DNA from: Desulfovibrio sp.
Lineage (GTDB): Bacteria; Desulfobacterota; Desulfovibrionia; Desulfovibrionales; Desulfovibrionaceae
Direction: 5' to 3'
NCBI RefSeq assembly: GCF_019422935.1
Contig: NZ_JAHZCJ010000006.1
Span: 124,001 to 188,000 of the forward strand
DNA: 64,000 nucleotides
Below, piece by piece: positions 43,402-53,595 of this stretch. The notes beneath the pieces were generated by a model. That model was not told the DNA's origin. It searched no databases and was given only the letters and a program-made list of their open reading frames with translations. A program made the translations under genes and the position numbers. Numbering within the stretch: the stretch's first letter is position 1; every line of letters begins with the position of its first letter.

Positions 43402-45141
43402 CTATTCCTGGCGCATTTCATTGATCAGCAGCCCAAGATCCTGCGACTGACGCGCCAGTTCTGCCACCGCACTTGCGGCCTCGGCCATGGCGGTTGCGGT
43501 CTGTTTAGCCATTTCGTTCACGCGCTCGATCGACAGGTTGATTTCATCACTGGCAGCAGACTGTTCCTCACTCGCAGTAGCAATGGCATTGACCTGATCT
43601 GCCATACCCAGAACAGTTTCCAGTATTTCATTGAGAGCTTGCCCGGATTGGCTGGCGTATCCTGTTGCCTGATTAACCTGTTCAAGCGCATTATCCGTTG
43701 AGGCCATACTCTTTGACGTGCTTTCCTGTATGGCATTTATGGCATTACCCACATCATGGGTTGAGGCCATGGTTTTTTCTGCCAATTTGCGTACCTCGTC
43801 GGCGACCACGGCAAATCCACGCCCGGCATCGCCAGCACGGGCGGCTTCGATGGCGGCATTGAGCGCCAGAAGATTTGTCTGGTCCGCGATATCTGAAATG
43901 ACGCCCATAATCTGGCTGATGGCCTGGGCGTGCGTGTTCAGTTGCAGCATATCCTGCTTGAGCTCCTGCGACATGGTCTGCACCTGACCGATGCTGACAA
44001 GCGATTTTTGCACAATGTCGGCCCCGGCTTCAGCTTTGTCCTTTGTATCGGTGGATGCCACAGAAGCCTGGCCGGCATTACGAGCCACCTCCTGCACGGT
44101 GGCGTTCATCTGGTTCATGGCCGTGGCCGCTTCCGCAAGACTTTGCGCGGCATGCCCGGCCCCCTTGCCTGCCTGTTCGATCTGGGCAGAAAGCTGTGTG
44201 GATGCCGAGCTGACAATCTGCACGACCTTTTCAAGCTTGCCAGCGGCACGCACCATTGCTTCCGTTTTCTGCTGCGCCTCATCCTTGGCCGCATTGGCGC
44301 TATCCATTGCCGCGTGCGCCTGACGCGATTGCTCCTTGGCGTTTTCTGATTCACTCCGCGCTTTTTCGATATGGCCTTTCAAGGCCTCCACCATGGCAAT
44401 AATTGATCCGTACACGCCAATTCTGGCATGACCATCGTCAACATTAAAATCCCCATCCACCACACGTTGCGCGACCACCAGCAGCTCCCCAGGGTCTCTG
44501 CCAAGCTGTCGGCTTGTTTCACGCGCAATAACAATGGCGGATACGGCAGCAAGCAAAATGGCGAAAAGGGTCAGGCCTATGCCCATGGCGTTGCTTGTGG
44601 CATACAGGCTATCTCCTTTAAGGCCGCGCGCGTGGGCGTTGTCGTGCGAAACCTTCACCAGGAGTTCAATGGAATCGGTCATGGCCTCGTAATCAGCATG
44701 CGACTTGCCCGTGAGCAGGGCCAGGGCCTCATCTACCCTGCCGTTCTGCCGCAGAAGCAACACTTCCTTCGATGTATCCAGATATTTTTTCAGGCCACGC
44801 TCAATATCCAGCACACACTGCTTGGCATTGCCCGAAATGCAGAGATCACCAATTTCTTTAATTTCCCGATCAAATGTTTTTCGCACATTATCAAGATTTG
44901 CTTTGATCGCAGAAGCTTTTTGCGCGTCATTTTCAATAATGTAACGAAATTCCATTATCCTGTATTCTGCAGTGTCAGTATTTATTTCACCCGCAAGCTC
45001 CGAAACTGGTACGTTACGGTGTGCCAATACAGAGGTGATGTTGTTGAGTTCTGACATTTGCCAGAGCATAAATCCGGCTAATAAAGCCATCAAAACACCC
45101 AGCATCCCCATCCCGAAAGAAATTTTTGCTACAAGCTTCAT
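43402..45141 (-). CDS. Methyl-accepting chemotaxis protein with four-helix-bundle sensor
   Basis: A 579-residue chemoreceptor. TM1 is about 8-28, followed by a periplasmic helical sensor of about 160 residues resembling the 4HB_MCP type, TM2 about 190-210, then a HAMP linker. The cytoplasmic signalling tip holds [21 protein letters not shown], here cited by its conserved core [13 protein letters not shown], followed by [16 protein letters not shown]. It relays ligand binding to CheA/CheW. No pentapeptide tether for CheR is seen at the C-terminus. It is not in an operon with the next chemoreceptor: a 600-base gap and a terminator separate them. Confidence 0.95.
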   Translation of the reverse strand: MKLVAKISFGMGMLGVLMALLAGFMLWQMSELNNITSVLAHRNVPVSELAGEINTDTAEYRIMEFRYIIENDAQKASAIKANLDNVRKTFDREIKEIGDLCISGNAKQCVLDIERGLKKYLDTSKEVLLLRQNGRVDEALALLTGKSHADYEAMTDSIELLVKVSHDNAHARGLKGDSLYATSNAMGIGLTLFAILLAAVSAIVIARETSRQLGRDPGELLVVAQRVVDGDFNVDDGHARIGVYGSIIAMVEALKGHIEKARSESENAKEQSRQAHAAMDSANAAKDEAQQKTEAMVRAAGKLEKVVQIVSSASTQLSAQIEQAGKGAGHAAQSLAEAATAMNQMNATVQEVARNAGQASVASTDTKDKAEAGADIVQKSLVSIGQVQTMSQELKQDMLQLNTHAQAISQIMGVISDIADQTNLLALNAAIEAARAGDAGRGFAVVADEVRKLAEKTMASTHDVGNAINAIQESTSKSMASTDNALEQVNQATGYASQSGQALNEILETVLGMADQVNAIATASEEQSAASDEINLSIERVNEMAKQTATAMAEAASAVAELARQSQDLGLLINEMRQE

Positions 45142-45689
45142 TGTATTCTACTCGGCGCTGAAGTGAAAAAACCACACGATGGAGAGCAAGAGCGACACAC
45201 AACCATCGATATAGCATATCGGCTATATCTTTGCCCGCATTATGCCCTCATGTGATTTTTTCAACAATCATTTAAAAATGAAAAATGTAAAATTTCAGTA
45301 TGATATGTAAATAAAAAAATTATTACATTGGAAAACGCCAATTTATCAGCCATAGATGAGCAAAATCGATTACAAATTCTAATAGCAGTACAACCAACAA
45401 ATACGCAAATAAAAATAAAATTATCTGTTGCAGATTCAGATTAACATAGTAACATACGATATACACTATTATAACTCCTTGTTCGGAAATGATATATTTA
45501 TACAGAGGCTCACACCTTATTTTAAAACCGACTCAAACATTGAGTAAGCACTCAATCTAAACTTTCCCCTCCCTATAAAGAATTAGCACACTATCGTTTT
45601 TTAACACATGCGCTTTTCCCTCTGCCTAAAGGCAATGTAATAAAAATCATTCTCGCACCCACGGCCTTGGCGTTGCATGCAAAGGGCAC
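45142..45689. other. AT-rich intergenic region between two chemoreceptor genes
   Basis: About 550 bases, strongly AT-rich, with no open frame worth calling. It must hold the promoter of the downstream chemoreceptor at its 45142 end. I see no clear repeat, RNA gene or operator. Confidence 0.55.
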
Positions 45690-45720
45690 AAAAAAAGCCG
45701 GAGCGTTTCCACCCCGGCCA
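45690..45720 (-). terminator. Terminator of the second chemoreceptor gene
   Basis: On the minus strand GGCCGG...CCGGCT is followed by TTTTTTTGTGC, 21 bases after the stop. Confidence 0.85.
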
Positions 45721-45740
45721 GTTCTTGAAAATTAAGGCGT

Positions 45741-47762
45741 CTACGACTTTTTCAGTTTATCCACGATGCTGCTGAGGTCTCCAGCCATCTCAGCAAGCTG
45801 CTGAATAGCTGTTGCTGATTCCGCCTGCCCACGGGTGGTGTCTGTGGTCAGACGGGAAACTTCATCAAGACTGCGGCTGATTTCTTCCGAAGCGGAAGAC
45901 TGTTCTTCTGCTGCGGTTGCTATGGACTGCGCCTGGTCGGCATTTTCTTTGGCAAGCACCAGGATGGCATCCAGAACTTCACCGGATTTGTGCGACAGGG
46001 AGGTTGTTTCCTCCACCACAAGGCTGGCCTTGTCCATGGAAGAGATGCTCTGCCTGGCGGCGGTTTGCATACCGGAGATATTTTCGCCCACCTGCTTGGT
46101 GGCGCCTATGGTCTTTTCGGCCAGTTTGCGCACTTCATCCGCCACCACGGCAAAACCACGGCCCGCCTCGCCAGCCCGTGCCGCCTCAATGGCAGCATTG
46201 AGCGCCAACAGGTTGGTCTGGTCAGCGATATCGTTGATGACGTCCATGATCGCGCCAATGCTGTCTGCCTGTTTGCCAAGGGCCGTCAGATCAACCTTCA
46301 TGGTCTGCGTCTGCTCATGCACATGGTTGACCGAATCAATGACCTGCCGGACAAGCGTTGCGCCCTGCCCTGCCTCCTGCTGCGTTTTGACAGCATTGGA
46401 AGCGGCCTGCCCGGAATTGCGCGCCACCTCAACAATGGATGCGGACATCTGCTCCATACCAGCAGAGGTGTCCGTCATGCGTTGCCGCTGGATTTCCGCA
46501 GCATTGGATATCTGCTCGGACTGCGCCGCCAGCTCTTCCGTGCTGGAGGCAATGCGCGCAACAACGCCTTCAATCTGGCTGGCAGCCTGCAAAATACCGC
46601 GCTGGGTGGCCAGTTCCGCTTCTTTGCGGGCTTCCTCTGCCTCGGCAACCGCTTTTTGCGCACGTTCGGCTTCGGAGAGGGCGTGCCGTTCCTTTTCTTC
46701 TGTCGTACGGATCATGTCTTTCAGCCGCGCAACCATGTTGCGCAGGGCATCGGCAAGCGTCCCCACTTCGTCCTTGCTCTTGATATCGAGGGTTTCATCA
46801 AGATTACCCTCGGCAACCGCAGCGGCAAAAACACCGCCCTTGCCCAGCGGCTTGAAGATCAGCATGGTTACCAGAAAATGCACCATCAGGGCAGAGAGCA
46901 CCAGGGCGACAATTGCGGTTATGGCACTGGAGTGCAGATTGGCTGTGGAGTCACGCTGAATTTCCTCCAGCGGCTTGTATGTCCACACTTTCCAGCCAAG
47001 ACCCGGAATAATATACAGACTCCCCTCAAACACTCTGCCTTTGCTGGTGAACTGGATGCGGCCGTTCTGCTGCAACCCGCTGTATTTTTCCATATCAGGG
47101 ATAACTTCCCACAGGCTTTTGCCAATGCGCTTGTCATCCCGGTTGGCCATGATGTAACCATCGGCCCGCGTCAGAAAAATATTGTCGAACTCAAGAACAT
47201 GATTGGTAAAATTGGTTATGTCCGTCAGGCCGAGGTTGATGCAGAGCGTGCCCGCCATCTTGCCGTTGTCTATCAAAGGCACGCCCACAGCCATAACTGT
47301 TGCGCCGATAGATGAGGTATAAGGGGTAGTTACAACCCTCTTCTCACCATTAAACATCCGCACAAACCACTCGCGGCCAAGGCTCTTGGCGTTGAAATTC
47401 TTGATCATGCCCTTATCATTATGCGCTTCGCCGCTGTCAAAAGCATAATAGGCTTCAACAAGGTTCACCTGTTTGAGCAGTTGAATCAAAACATTACGTT
47501 TATATTCATAAAGTTCATCAGGGGAAGCGCCCACAGGATTCGTCAGCATGCGCGAGCTCAGCTCAAGCACATTGAAATACACGCTCATCTTTTCCGACAC
47601 AGCCTTGCCCACTGCCTGGGACATGGTGTCGAGCTGCTCCATCTCAGAGTCATACGACGAGGCACAGAAACTCCGGTACGAGGTGTAGGCCATCGCGATG
47701 ATAACCAGCGAAAAGAATGCGACTACGCTTAGGAGGATTTTGTTTTTTGCACTCATTGCCAC
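45741..47762 (-). CDS. Methyl-accepting chemotaxis protein with Cache-type sensor
   Basis: A 673-residue chemoreceptor. TM1 is about 9-28, then a large periplasmic dCache-like sensor (about 35-275) with the repeated PAS-like features [23 protein letters not shown] and [20 protein letters not shown]2 is about 282-305, then HAMP with [16 protein letters not shown]. The signalling domain contains [16 protein letters not shown] and [20 protein letters not shown] start at 47762 fits AAGGAG with 8-base spacing better than the ATG two codons later. Cache sensors of this layout often bind amino or organic acids; the ligand is unknown. Confidence 0.94.
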   Translation of the reverse strand: MAMSAKNKILLSVVAFFSLVIIAMAYTSYRSFCASSYDSEMEQLDTMSQAVGKAVSEKMSVYFNVLELSSRMLTNPVGASPDELYEYKRNVLIQLLKQVNLVEAYYAFDSGEAHNDKGMIKNFNAKSLGREWFVRMFNGEKRVVTTPYTSSIGATVMAVGVPLIDNGKMAGTLCINLGLTDITNFTNHVLEFDNIFLTRADGYIMANRDDKRIGKSLWEVIPDMEKYSGLQQNGRIQFTSKGRVFEGSLYIIPGLGWKVWTYKPLEEIQRDSTANLHSSAITAIVALVLSALMVHFLVTMLIFKPLGKGGVFAAAVAEGNLDETLDIKSKDEVGTLADALRNMVARLKDMIRTTEEKERHALSEAERAQKAVAEAEEARKEAELATQRGILQAASQIEGVVARIASSTEELAAQSEQISNAAEIQRQRMTDTSAGMEQMSASIVEVARNSGQAASNAVKTQQEAGQGATLVRQVIDSVNHVHEQTQTMKVDLTALGKQADSIGAIMDVINDIADQTNLLALNAAIEAARAGEAGRGFAVVADEVRKLAEKTIGATKQVGENISGMQTAARQSISSMDKASLVVEETTSLSHKSGEVLDAILVLAKENADQAQSIATAAEEQSSASEEISRSLDEVSRLTTDTTRGQAESATAIQQLAEMAGDLSSIVDKLKKS

Positions 47763-48253
47763 GTCACGTTCTCCTTATTGAGCATCAACTTATTTTCAAC
47801 AAAACACTGCAATAGTATCGAATGCTCGCTAAAATTCTTTAGAGTTAACCCGGAAACACTATATAATTTTTTTGTTCAGTCAATGCTGTTGCAAAAACAC
47901 AGCAAAAATATTGCCAAGCGTTGTAATTTTGCAACATATTGTTGCAAAAATGCAACATGTAGCAGCACGAGATCATCATATTCTGCTTCACAAAATAGTT
48001 TTTTTTACAAGCGCAATTAAAATATTTAACACAATTTCCTCAGTACGTATGTAGCAACGAAACACCTGACAGATGCAAAACAGAAGCATGAGACCACGAC
48101 CTCGACGGCAGAAGAAAGAATGATGAGGGAGAAAAAACATTAGCTGTTCATGAAAAGGATTTATGCGACTTGTGCGCGGAGCGGCACTTTTATATGGTGC
48201 GGTGCTGGCATGCCGCTGCGCAATCAACATAGGCTTGCAAACAGGATGCGGAA
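47763..48253. other. Divergent promoter region of chemoreceptor and YqaA-like genes
   Basis: About 490 bases between divergent genes, with AT-rich sequence near the chemoreceptor and a repeat cluster at 47888-47956. The open frame that begins at 48163 overlaps the YqaA-like gene in another frame and lacks support. Confidence 0.5.
47888..47956. repeat. Tandem GTTGCA palindromes, probable operator
   Basis: GTTGCAAAAATGCAAC at 47941-47956 is a perfect palindrome with a four-base centre. GTTGTAATTTTGCAAC at 47920-47935 is a near copy exactly 21 bases away, and a half copy GTTGCAAAA stands at 47888. Two sites two helical turns apart suggest cooperative binding of a dimeric regulator upstream of the divergent genes. 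Confidence 0.55.
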
Positions 48254-48688
48254 ATGAGCGTGAGCGTACTTTGGGGACTATTTATTTCTGCATTTGTGGC
48301 AGCGTCCATCTTTCCCGCGCAGTCAGAACTTTTTTTGGCAGGAGCGCTGGCAAAGGATTACGCGCCGCTGTGGGCAATGATCGCCGCCGCGAGCCTTGGC
48401 AACACACTGGGTTCTGCCACCAACTGGCTGCTCGGGCGATTCTTTATCCATTATCAGGATCGTTCGTGGTTTCCCATAAAGCGCAACAGCCTTGCCAGAG
48501 CCGAAGCGTGGTATGGCAAATACGGGCGCTGGTCGCTGCTTTTGAGCTGGATGCCCATTGTGGGCGACCCCATCACGCTTGTGGCAGGGATTCTGCGCGA
48601 ACCCTTTCCCTCATTCATCGTCATTGTCGCAGCGGCAAAAACGGCCCGATATCTTGTGGTGGCGTTCATTACCTTGCAGTTCACCTGA
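48254..48688 (+). CDS. YqaA/DedA-like small membrane protein
   Basis: A 144-residue membrane protein of the YqaA family (SNARE-associated/DedA fold) with about four helices. Features are the re-entrant segment FPAQSELFLAGAL, SLGNTLGSATNWLLGRF, and the region SWMPIVGDPITLVAGILREP with conserved Gly-Asp-Pro. Such proteins are implicated in lipid flipping or envelope homeostasis; the exact substrate is unknown. A GGA-containing stretch lies before the ATG. It stands alone, with the convergent tRNA gene downstream. Confidence 0.85.
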   Translation: MSVSVLWGLFISAFVAASIFPAQSELFLAGALAKDYAPLWAMIAAASLGNTLGSATNWLLGRFFIHYQDRSWFPIKRNSLARAEAWYGKYGRWSLLLSWMPIVGDPITLVAGILREPFPSFIVIVAAAKTARYLVVAFITLQFT

Positions 48689-48830
48689 GGATGAAGAATA
48701 GCGGCTTGAAGCAGGCCGAGCTAAACAGAATTGCTGTGCCAACGCGTGCGCCAATCAGTGCCAACTGCCCCGCGATCATGTAAAACAGACAGGGGGGTGA
48801 CTGGCGGGCAACCCAACAGATATTTTGCCA

Positions 48831-48873
48831 AAAAACAAAAAAGGATGTCACATGAAAAAGCATGTAACATCCT
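48831..48873 (-). terminator. Terminator of the tRNA-Arg gene
   Basis: On the minus strand AGGATGTTACATG pairs with CATGTGACATCCT (one mismatch) around a six-base loop, followed by TTTTTTGTTTTTT. It lies 11 bases after the tRNA 3' end. Confidence 0.88.
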
Positions 48874-48883
48874 GATTTATTTA

Positions 48884-48960
48884 TGGCGCGCCCGAGAGGA
48901 ATCGAACCCCTGACCAAGAACTTAGAAGGTTCCTGCTCTATCCAACTGAGCTACGGGCGC
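48884..48960 (-). tRNA. tRNA-Arg, anticodon TCT
   Basis: The 77-nt gene folds as a full cloverleaf: acceptor GCGCCCG/CGGGCGC, D-arm GCTC...GAGC, anticodon loop CTTCTAA in stem GGAAC/GTTCT (anticodon TCT), and T-arm AGGGG-TTCGATT-CCTCT. The CCA end is encoded (48884-48886). A terminator follows. It reads AGA/AGG-type arginine codons. Confidence 0.96.
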
Positions 48961-49172
48961 ACATGCCAGGGCGCAGAACCCTGCCGTGTGGCGGCCAATA
49001 TAGTGATAGCGCCCCACTGCGTCAAGCGTTCCCGCGTATTCAGGCATACATGCTCCGCAACGGGGTTTATACGGCGGATTGCGCGTATTTTACGCACGAC
49101 GGGCAAAGGTTGCGCAGGTTTTGCCCGTGCGCGCCCGCTGACAGACAGCGCGCTTTGCGCTACCATATATAA

Positions 49173-50465
49173 ATGAGCAACACGTTCAGCACTCCCGCAG
49201 ATATCCAGCGCCATCTGGACAGCCTGGGGCTTTTTCATATGGATATGGGCCTGGGCCGCATGCGCCGGGCCTTGGCCGCCCTTGACCTGACTCGCCCGCC
49301 CTTTGTGGTGGCTCAGGTTCTCGGCACCAATGGCAAGGGATCAACATCGTCCTTTCTGGCTTCCCTTGCTCTTGCTCACGGCTGCCGGGTGGGCCTCTAC
49401 ACCTCGCCGCATTTTGTCAGCCCCACAGAGCGCATCCGCATTGGCGGGCCCAATGATGCCGCCTGCGCCCCCTGGCCTGCGGATGATTGGGTTGAGCCAG
49501 CCAATCAGGTCATGACTGCCGCGCCCGATCTGACCTACTTTGAATTTCTTACAGTACTGGCCCTGCTGGGTTTTGCCCGCAAGGGCGTGGAGCTGGCCGT
49601 GCTTGAGGCTGGCCTTGGCGGCAAACACGATGCCACAACCGCCGTTGCCGCCGACCTCATGTGCTATGCGCCCATCGCTCTTGACCACAAGGACATCCTT
49701 GGCCCCACACTTGCCGACATTGCGGCAGACAAGGCCGCAGCCATACGCAGCGCCGCGCCCGTGTGCAGTGTTGCGCAGTTTCCCGAAGCCGCAAAAATCC
49801 TAGAGCGCGAGGCCCGCAGCCATAACGCGCCCTTCATCAGGGCTTGTCCCGTTGCCGCCGATACCCGCCTTGGCCTTAGTGGCCCCCACCAGCGCGCCAA
49901 CGCAGGTCTGGCGCTCACAGCATGGCGCGAGCTTGCCCCCATGCTGGGCAAAAGTGCAGACGACACGAAGGCGCAGGCTCAAGGGCTGGCGCAAGCCTTT
50001 ATGCCAGGCCGTTTGCAGCGGGTGCCGGGTACAGATCAGTACCCTCCGCTGCTGCTTGACGGCGCCCATAATCCGCACGGCATGGCCGCGCTGATCAAGG
50101 CCCTACGCGCCGAAGGCCTGCAACCCGCCGGAGCGGTATTTTCCTGCCTTGCAGACAAAGACTGGCTGCCCGCCGCCCAGATGCTCAAGCACTATCTGGG
50201 CGAAGCCCCCATGTTTGTGGTCACGCTGGGCAACCACCGGGCCGCAGCGGCGCAAGACATAGCCGCCGCCTGCAATGCCCTGCCCCCGGCCACGGCGCAG
50301 GCCTTGTCCGAAGGCCCTCAAGGCTTGGCAAAGGCGCTTGAACTGGCGCGCGCCCTGCCCGCCGCCACCGAAGCCCGCCCGGTGCTCATGACGGGTTCGC
50401 TGTACCTACTTTCAGAATTTTTTACGCAGCACCCCCAATGGCTGCTGCAACCGCAGCTCCAGTAG
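49173..50465 (+). CDS. folC: Folylpolyglutamate/dihydrofolate synthase
   Basis: A 430-residue Mur-ligase-family enzyme that adds glutamate to folates (and to dihydropteroate in bifunctional forms). The ATP loop is GTNGKGSTSSFLA (about 50-62), followed by YTSPHFVSPTERIRIGG. The Mur central domain shows LEAGLGGKHDAT and ALDHKDILGPT, and the C-terminal domain has LLDGAHNPHGM. No good Shine-Dalgarno sequence precedes the ATG; the region just before it is TATATAA, so a short leader is possible. The selA gene follows after 115 bases. Confidence 0.93.
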   Translation: MSNTFSTPADIQRHLDSLGLFHMDMGLGRMRRALAALDLTRPPFVVAQVLGTNGKGSTSSFLASLALAHGCRVGLYTSPHFVSPTERIRIGGPNDAACAPWPADDWVEPANQVMTAAPDLTYFEFLTVLALLGFARKGVELAVLEAGLGGKHDATTAVAADLMCYAPIALDHKDILGPTLADIAADKAAAIRSAAPVCSVAQFPEAAKILEREARSHNAPFIRACPVAADTRLGLSGPHQRANAGLALTAWRELAPMLGKSADDTKAQAQGLAQAFMPGRLQRVPGTDQYPPLLLDGAHNPHGMAALIKALRAEGLQPAGAVFSCLADKDWLPAAQMLKHYLGEAPMFVVTLGNHRAAAAQDIAAACNALPPATAQALSEGPQGLAKALELARALPAATEARPVLMTGSLYLLSEFFTQHPQWLLQPQLQ

Positions 50466-50580
50466 GCGCAGGCAAGCCCGCCGCTGGCCCTGCTGACGAC
50501 GCTGCATGGCAGACAAAGCCCAAGCCGCCGTGCTCGCGCATTTTTTATTTTTTGCGGTAACCGCAGTATAAAGGACGCCC

Positions 50581-52017
50581 ATGCAAAATCTTTTTCGCGC
50601 CATTCCCGCCGTAGACGCCAGCATTGCCGCACTGCACCGCGCGGATGCCGCACTGGGCGACAGCCAGCAAACACCGCACGCGCTGCTACGCGATCTTGTG
50701 GCCGCTTATTGGGACATTCGGCGGGATGACATCCGCGCCGGGCGCTGCACCGCCCCCGAAGACCTGCATCTTGAACGCCAGTTGCCAGGCCTGCTGGCCT
50801 TTGTGCAGCGCGGTCTGCGCCCCCGTTTCCGGTCGGCGCTCAACGCCACGGGCGTTGTGGTGCATACCAACATGGGGCGCTCCGTACTTGCCGAAGAAGC
50901 CCGAGAGGCCGTGCTGCGGGCAGCTACCGGCTATTGCAATCTGGAACTGAATCTCGCCACGGGCGGCCGGGGCAGCCGCCACGCGCTGGTGGAAGAACTC
51001 ATCTGCCGCGTCACCGGGGCCGAAGCAGCCCTTGTGGTCAACAACAATGCCGCCGCCGTGCTGCTGGTGCTCGACACCTTCTGCAAAGGCGGCGAGGTTA
51101 TAGTCTCGCGCGGGGAATTAGTTGAGATTGGCGGCAGCTTCCGCATTCCTGAAGTAATGGAAAAAAGCGGAGCCACCCTGCGCGAGGTGGGGGCCACCAA
51201 CCGCACGCATCTGCGCGACTACCGCGCCGCCATCAACGAAAATACCCGCGCCCTCATGCGCGTACACACGTCCAACTACCGGATTGTGGGCTTTCATGCC
51301 GCCGTGGCACTGCCCGAACTGGCGGAACTGGCGCGCGAGCACAACCTGCCGCTCATTGAAGACCTCGGCAGCGGCAGTCTTATGGATTTTTCTTCCTGCG
51401 GCCTTCCCAACGAACCCACCGTGCCGGAAGTGCTTTCGCAGGGCGCGGATATCGCAACTTTTTCGGGTGACAAAGTTCTTGGCGGCCCTCAGGCTGGCAT
51501 CATCACCGGGCGCAAGAGCATGGTGGAAAAACTCAAAAGCAATCCGCTCACGCGGGCGCTGCGCTGCGACAAGCTCTGTCTCTCCGCTCTTGAGGCCACC
51601 CTGCGCCTGTACCTTGACCCGGAAAAAGCCCGCAAGAGCGTGCCAACCCTGCGCATGATCACCTGCCCGGCCGATGAATTGGCCAAGGCAGCCCGCAATC
51701 TGGCAAACCGCCTCCGCAAGGGGCTTAATGCAGGCAGTACCCTGTGCGAGATTGGCTTGCGCGAGGATGTGTCACGCGTGGGCGGCGGTGCGTTTCCGCA
51801 ATACGACCTGCCCACGACCCTTGTACGGCTCAGGCCCACGGCATGCAGCCCCACGGCCCTCAAGGCGTCCCTGCTTGAAACGGTTCCTCCGCTCATTGGG
51901 CGGCTGGAAGACGACGCCTTTTGCCTTGACCCGCGCACACTTGATGTCAAAGAATACCCCGAGGTACTGCGCGTACTGCGTCAGGCGCTGAACGCTGCAA
52001 TCCCTCAACAGGCATAA
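50581..52017 (+). CDS. selA: L-seryl-tRNA(Sec) selenium transferase
   Basis: A 478-residue PLP enzyme that converts seryl-tRNA(Sec) to selenocysteyl-tRNA using selenophosphate. The PLP lysine is in FSGDKVLGGPQAGIITGRK, K298. Other family segments are NATGVVVHTNMGRS, NLELNLATGGRGSRH and VVNNNAAAVLL. AAAGGA precedes the ATG at good spacing. Its presence implies that this organism makes selenoproteins, consistent with Desulfovibrio, which often use selenium-containing hydrogenase and formate dehydrogenase. selB and selC are not in the window. Confidence 0.96.
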   Translation: MQNLFRAIPAVDASIAALHRADAALGDSQQTPHALLRDLVAAYWDIRRDDIRAGRCTAPEDLHLERQLPGLLAFVQRGLRPRFRSALNATGVVVHTNMGRSVLAEEAREAVLRAATGYCNLELNLATGGRGSRHALVEELICRVTGAEAALVVNNNAAAVLLVLDTFCKGGEVIVSRGELVEIGGSFRIPEVMEKSGATLREVGATNRTHLRDYRAAINENTRALMRVHTSNYRIVGFHAAVALPELAELAREHNLPLIEDLGSGSLMDFSSCGLPNEPTVPEVLSQGADIATFSGDKVLGGPQAGIITGRKSMVEKLKSNPLTRALRCDKLCLSALEATLRLYLDPEKARKSVPTLRMITCPADELAKAARNLANRLRKGLNAGSTLCEIGLREDVSRVGGGAFPQYDLPTTLVRLRPTACSPTALKASLLETVPPLIGRLEDDAFCLDPRTLDVKEYPEVLRVLRQALNAAIPQQA

Positions 52018-52056
52018 TACGCGAAACATAAAGCGTGAGATAAAAGGAACAGCATC

Positions 52057-53442
52057 ATGGAAAAAAATCTTGCCTACAAGCCCAAAAGCATCTGGGACAA
52101 CGCCGACGCCAAAACCCGCAAGGAAATGGAAGCTCTGGCCCAGCGCTATATTGACTTTATCACCCACTGCAAGACAGAGCGCGAAACAGTGGAATACGTG
52201 CGCCAGCGCCTTGCCGAGCATGGTTACACGGAAGATTTCAGCGGCGACCGCGTTATGCGGTCCCTGCGCGGCAAGGCCATCTTTGCGGCCCGCAAGGGTG
52301 CGCTGCCCCTGAGTCAGGGGCTTTCGCTGCTGGCGGCCCACGCCGATACCCCGCGCCTTGATTTCAAGCAGCGCCCGCTTATTGAGCAGCCCGGCGTTGC
52401 CCAGGCCAAGACCCACTACTACGGCGGTATCCGCAAATATCAGTGGCTTGCGCGCCCCCTTGCCCTGCACGGCGTTATCGTGCGTGAAAACGGCGAAACC
52501 CTCACGGTGACCATTGGCGAAAAGCCCGGCGAGCCAGTGTTCTGCATTGCCGACCTTTTGCCCCATCTGGCCCAGAAGCAGGTTACCCAGCCGGTCAGCG
52601 AAGCTTTTGAGGCCGAAAAACTCAATATCATTCTGGCCCACAGCACGCCCAAGGCTGGCAAATCCAGCAAGGACGATGCGCCCAAAGACCCCATCAAAAC
52701 CCAGCTGCTTGAACTGTTGCACAAAAAATACGGCATCTGCGAAGAAGACTTCATCACTGCCGAGCTTCAGGCTGTGCCCGCTGGCCCGGCCCGCTTTGTG
52801 GGCTTTGACAAGGCCATGATCGGCGGCTACGGGCAGGACGACCGCATCTGCGTGTTTACCGCGCTGGAGGCCCTGCTTGAGGCCGAAGCCACAGGCCGCA
52901 GCATGGCTGTTATTTTCTGGGACAAAGAAGAAATCGGCTCGGACGGCGCATCTGGCGCAGCCTCGCGCTTTATGCAGTATTGTGTGGAAGACCTCGCCCG
53001 TGCGTGGGAAAAGGATGTTCAGCCCTCGCATGTGCTGCTTGAAACCCGCGCCCTTTCTGCCGACGTTTCCGCAGCGCTGGATCCCGATTATCAGGATGTG
53101 CACGAGAAACAGAACGCCGCCCTGCTGGGCTACGGCCCGGTATTTTCCAAGTTCACCGGTTCACGCGGCAAGTACGGAGCCAGCGAGGCCGACGCCGAAT
53201 TTTTCGGCGCGTTGCGCGGGCTTTTCAATGGCAAGGGCATCGCATGGCAGAGCGCCGAGCTTGGCAAGGTCGATCTTGGCGGCGGCGGCACAGTGGCCCT
53301 GTTCCTTGCGGCCTACGGCATGCAGGTTATTGACCTTGGCCCTGCCATCCTGTCCATGCACAGCCCCTTTGAACTGGCAAGCAGCGCTGACCTCTTCGCC
53401 ACCAAGCAGGCCTTCCGCGCATTTCTGGAATCCCAGCTATAG
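52057..53442 (+). CDS. M18-family aminopeptidase
   Basis: A 461-residue zinc aminopeptidase of the M18 (aspartyl aminopeptidase) family, removing N-terminal residues from peptides in the cytoplasm. Metal ligands are visible in LLAAHADTPRLD (His and Asp), FWDKEEIGSDGASG (catalytic Glu and a metal Glu) and PAILSMHSPFE (His). The family assignment is clear, the preferred residue is not. It lies 39 bases after selA, possibly in one transcript. An AAAGGA-type site precedes the ATG. A large hairpin follows. Confidence 0.92.
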   Translation: MEKNLAYKPKSIWDNADAKTRKEMEALAQRYIDFITHCKTERETVEYVRQRLAEHGYTEDFSGDRVMRSLRGKAIFAARKGALPLSQGLSLLAAHADTPRLDFKQRPLIEQPGVAQAKTHYYGGIRKYQWLARPLALHGVIVRENGETLTVTIGEKPGEPVFCIADLLPHLAQKQVTQPVSEAFEAEKLNIILAHSTPKAGKSSKDDAPKDPIKTQLLELLHKKYGICEEDFITAELQAVPAGPARFVGFDKAMIGGYGQDDRICVFTALEALLEAEATGRSMAVIFWDKEEIGSDGASGAASRFMQYCVEDLARAWEKDVQPSHVLLETRALSADVSAALDPDYQDVHEKQNAALLGYGPVFSKFTGSRGKYGASEADAEFFGALRGLFNGKGIAWQSAELGKVDLGGGGTVALFLAAYGMQVIDLGPAILSMHSPFELASSADLFATKQAFRAFLESQL

Positions 53443-53520
53443 CCGGGCAGGCCTGGGCAGCGGGCATCTGGGCAAAACAGATGCTTCCCGCCCCGGCTGC
53501 ATAAAGCTACGTAGATAACA

Positions 53521-53570
53521 GACTGCCCTTGCAGACTGGCGAAAAAATCAGCCAGCCCGCAAGGGCAGTC
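53521..53570. terminator. Large two-part hairpin between convergent genes
   Basis: GACTGCCCTTGC pairs perfectly with GCAAGGGCAGTC (12 bp), and inside it CTGGC pairs with GCCAG around an A-rich loop. It lies between the aminopeptidase and the convergent HEAT-repeat gene. There is no flanking T run, so a terminator role is likely but not certain. Confidence 0.6.
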
Positions 53571-53595
53571 CCTGTATGGCGATTGGGAATGCGCT

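Noticed and set aside
48163..48783. A 206-residue plus-strand open frame overlapping the YqaA-like gene in another frame
   Set aside because: The overlapping 144-residue frame has clear YqaA features, a start site and membrane helices; the longer frame has none.
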